Shown in pieces: positions 4,383 to 5,602 of a stretch of 5,602 nt of DNA. Position numbers and translations under genes: made by a program. Each line of letters begins with the position of its first letter. Position 1 is the first letter of the stretch. The notes beneath the pieces were generated by a model. The model searched no databases. It was not told the origin of the DNA and saw only the letters and a list, made by a program, of their open reading frames with translations. The DNA is from Bacteroidetes bacterium 4572_112 (GTDB lineage Bacteria > Bacteroidota > Bacteroidia > Bacteroidales > UBA1556), in the NCBI GenBank assembly GCA_002254285.1, contig NIUZ01000133.1, forward strand, positions 1 through 5,602, written 5' to 3'.

Positions 4383-5602
4383 TTAAGCATCAATATTTGC
4401 ATATTTAGCATTTTGCTCAATAAATGCTCTACGTGGTGGAACTTCGTCGCCCATAAGCATAGAGAATGTTTTATCAGCACCCATATCGTTTTCAATGGTA
4501 ACTTTACGAAGAATACGATGTTCAGGATTCATAGTTGTTTCCCAAAGCTGCTCAGCATTCATCTCTCCAAGTCCCTTATATCTTTGCACGTGAACACCTT
4601 TTTCGCCTCCGGCACCACCTAACTTAAGAATAAGTTGATCGCGTTGCTCATCGGTCCAAGCGTATTCTGCTTGCTTACCTTTTTTCACCAAATAGAACGG
4701 TGGAGTTGCAATATAAATATATCCTTGCTCAATCATGGTCTTCATATATCTATAGAAGAAAGTCAGAATTAGTGTCGCGATATGAGAACCGTCGACATCG
4801 GCATCCGTCATGATTATAACTTTATGATATCTAAGTTTAGCAATATTAAGCTCCTTAGGATCCTCTTCCGTACCTATTGAAACACCAAGAGCAGTAAACA
4901 TAGTCTTGATTTCCTCATTTTCGAAAATCTTATGAGGCATAGCCTTTTCTACATTCAAAATCTTACCACGTAGTGGAAGAATTGCTTGGAATTTTCTATC
5001 GCGGCCCTGCTTAGCAGTACCACCCGCAGAATCTCCCTCGACAAGGTAAATTTCACTGATTTCAGGATCGCGGCTTGAGCAATCAGATAGCTTACCTGGT
5101 AAACCAGAACCACCCATAACACTCTTACGCTGAACCAATTCACGAGCTTTACGAGCTGCATGACGAGCTGTAGCAGCAAGAATTACTTTATCAACAATAA
5201 TTCTCGCCTCTTTAGGATGCTCCTCAAGGTAATGACCTAAGGCCTCTCCTACCATTGATTCCACAGCACCCATCACTTCAGAGTTACCAAGCTTAGTTTT
5301 AGTTTGACCCTCAAACTGAGGTTCTGCAACCTTTATTGAGATAACGGCAGTTAATCCCTCACGAAAATCGTCACCTTGGATGGCAAACTTAAGTTTAGAA
5401 GTCATTCCTGATTTCTCAGCATAAGATTTCAAAGTACGAGTTAAAGCACGTCTGAAACCCGAAAGGTGCGTTCCTCCTTCGTGAGTATTAATATTATTCA
5501 CATAAGAGTGAATATTCTCAGCAAATGAGTTGTTATACTGCATTGAAACCTCAACAGGAATCTCATTCTTTTCGCCATCAATATAGATAGGAGCAGCCAT
5601 TA
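4383..5602 (-). CDS. gyrB: DNA gyrase subunit B, C-terminal part (5' end outside window)
   Basis: GyrB is the ATPase and metal-binding subunit of gyrase, which introduces negative supercoils as GyrA2GyrB2. The window holds the last 405 codons plus two bases. The ATPase (GHKL) domain is missing because it lies beyond the edge, not because the gene is broken. The ATG at 5598-5600 is an internal Met. The visible part begins in the transducer domain with THEGGTHLSGFRRALTR and the QTK loop (EGQTKTKLGN). The TOPRIM domain follows, with the catalytic Glu of VEGDSAGG (residue 188 of the fragment) and the metal-binding DADVDG (266-271), then QRYKGLGEMNAEQLWETTM near the C-terminus. The RKFQAILPLRGKILNVEKA stretch favours GyrB over ParE. 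The short TOPRIM-to-tail region lacks the large insertion of the E. coli protein. It is convergent with the NUDIX gene and has its own terminator. Confidence 0.95.
   Translation of the reverse strand, partial: MAAPIYIDGEKNEIPVEVSMQYNNSFAENIHSYVNNINTHEGGTHLSGFRRALTRTLKSYAEKSGMTSKLKFAIQGDDFREGLTAVISIKVAEPQFEGQTKTKLGNSEVMGAVESMVGEALGHYLEEHPKEARIIVDKVILAATARHAARKARELVQRKSVMGGSGLPGKLSDCSSRDPEISEIYLVEGDSAGGTAKQGRDRKFQAILPLRGKILNVEKAMPHKIFENEEIKTMFTALGVSIGTEEDPKELNIAKLRYHKVIIMTDADVDGSHIATLILTFFYRYMKTMIEQGYIYIATPPFYLVKKGKQAEYAWTDEQRDQLILKLGGAGGEKGVHVQRYKGLGEMNAEQLWETTMNPEHRILRKVTIENDMGADKTFSMLMGDEVPPRRAFIEQNAKYANIDA

Overview
The window looks like chromosomal DNA from an AT-rich member of the Bacteroidetes (Bacteroidota). 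Three things point there. The clearest promoters have the phylum-specific form TTTG, about 20 bases, TAnnTTTG, and lack E. coli-type -35/-10 boxes. The gene starts have little or no Shine-Dalgarno sequence. The order small coiled-coil gene, zapA, structured RNA, rny is, from general knowledge, typical of this phylum. Genus and species cannot be fixed from the sequence alone.

Layout. Bases 1-566 hold no gene I can support, but they are rich in palindromes: a 40-base hairpin at the left edge, a 140-base imperfect inverted repeat (259-398) whose loop carries a motif resembling widely dispersed bacterial intergenic repeats, and an 8-bp stem-loop (431-460). A tRNA-Asp(GUC) gene (605-678) lies on the minus strand with its own promoter and an intrinsic terminator. 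An AT-rich spacer follows, with several TTATCC sites. A plus-strand cluster starts at an excellent promoter (1024-1055): a 91-aa coiled-coil protein with a TTG start, then zapA four bases later, then a roughly 200-nt structured RNA that I read as 6S RNA, then rny (RNase Y, 513 aa from ATG 1923). A strong terminator closes rny at 3487-3515. A NUDIX hydrolase gene (3530-3973) follows, with a TAnnTTTG box so close to its ATG that the mRNA should be leaderless or nearly so. A 348-base spacer with small hairpins separates it from the convergent gyrB. The last 405 codons of gyrB fill the minus strand to the right edge, with a perfect 12-bp terminator after the stop.

How the genes fit together. The coiled-coil protein and ZapA are probable partners in cell division: ZapA binds FtsZ, and small coiled-coil proteins often act with it. 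The RNA between zapA and rny would bind RNA polymerase and tune transcription with growth phase. RNase Y starts mRNA decay at the membrane. The NUDIX enzyme and gyrase are independent housekeeping functions. The most useful items for a second look are the 6S RNA candidate and its zapA linkage, which parallels E. coli, the leaderless NUDIX start, and the two palindrome-rich spacers.
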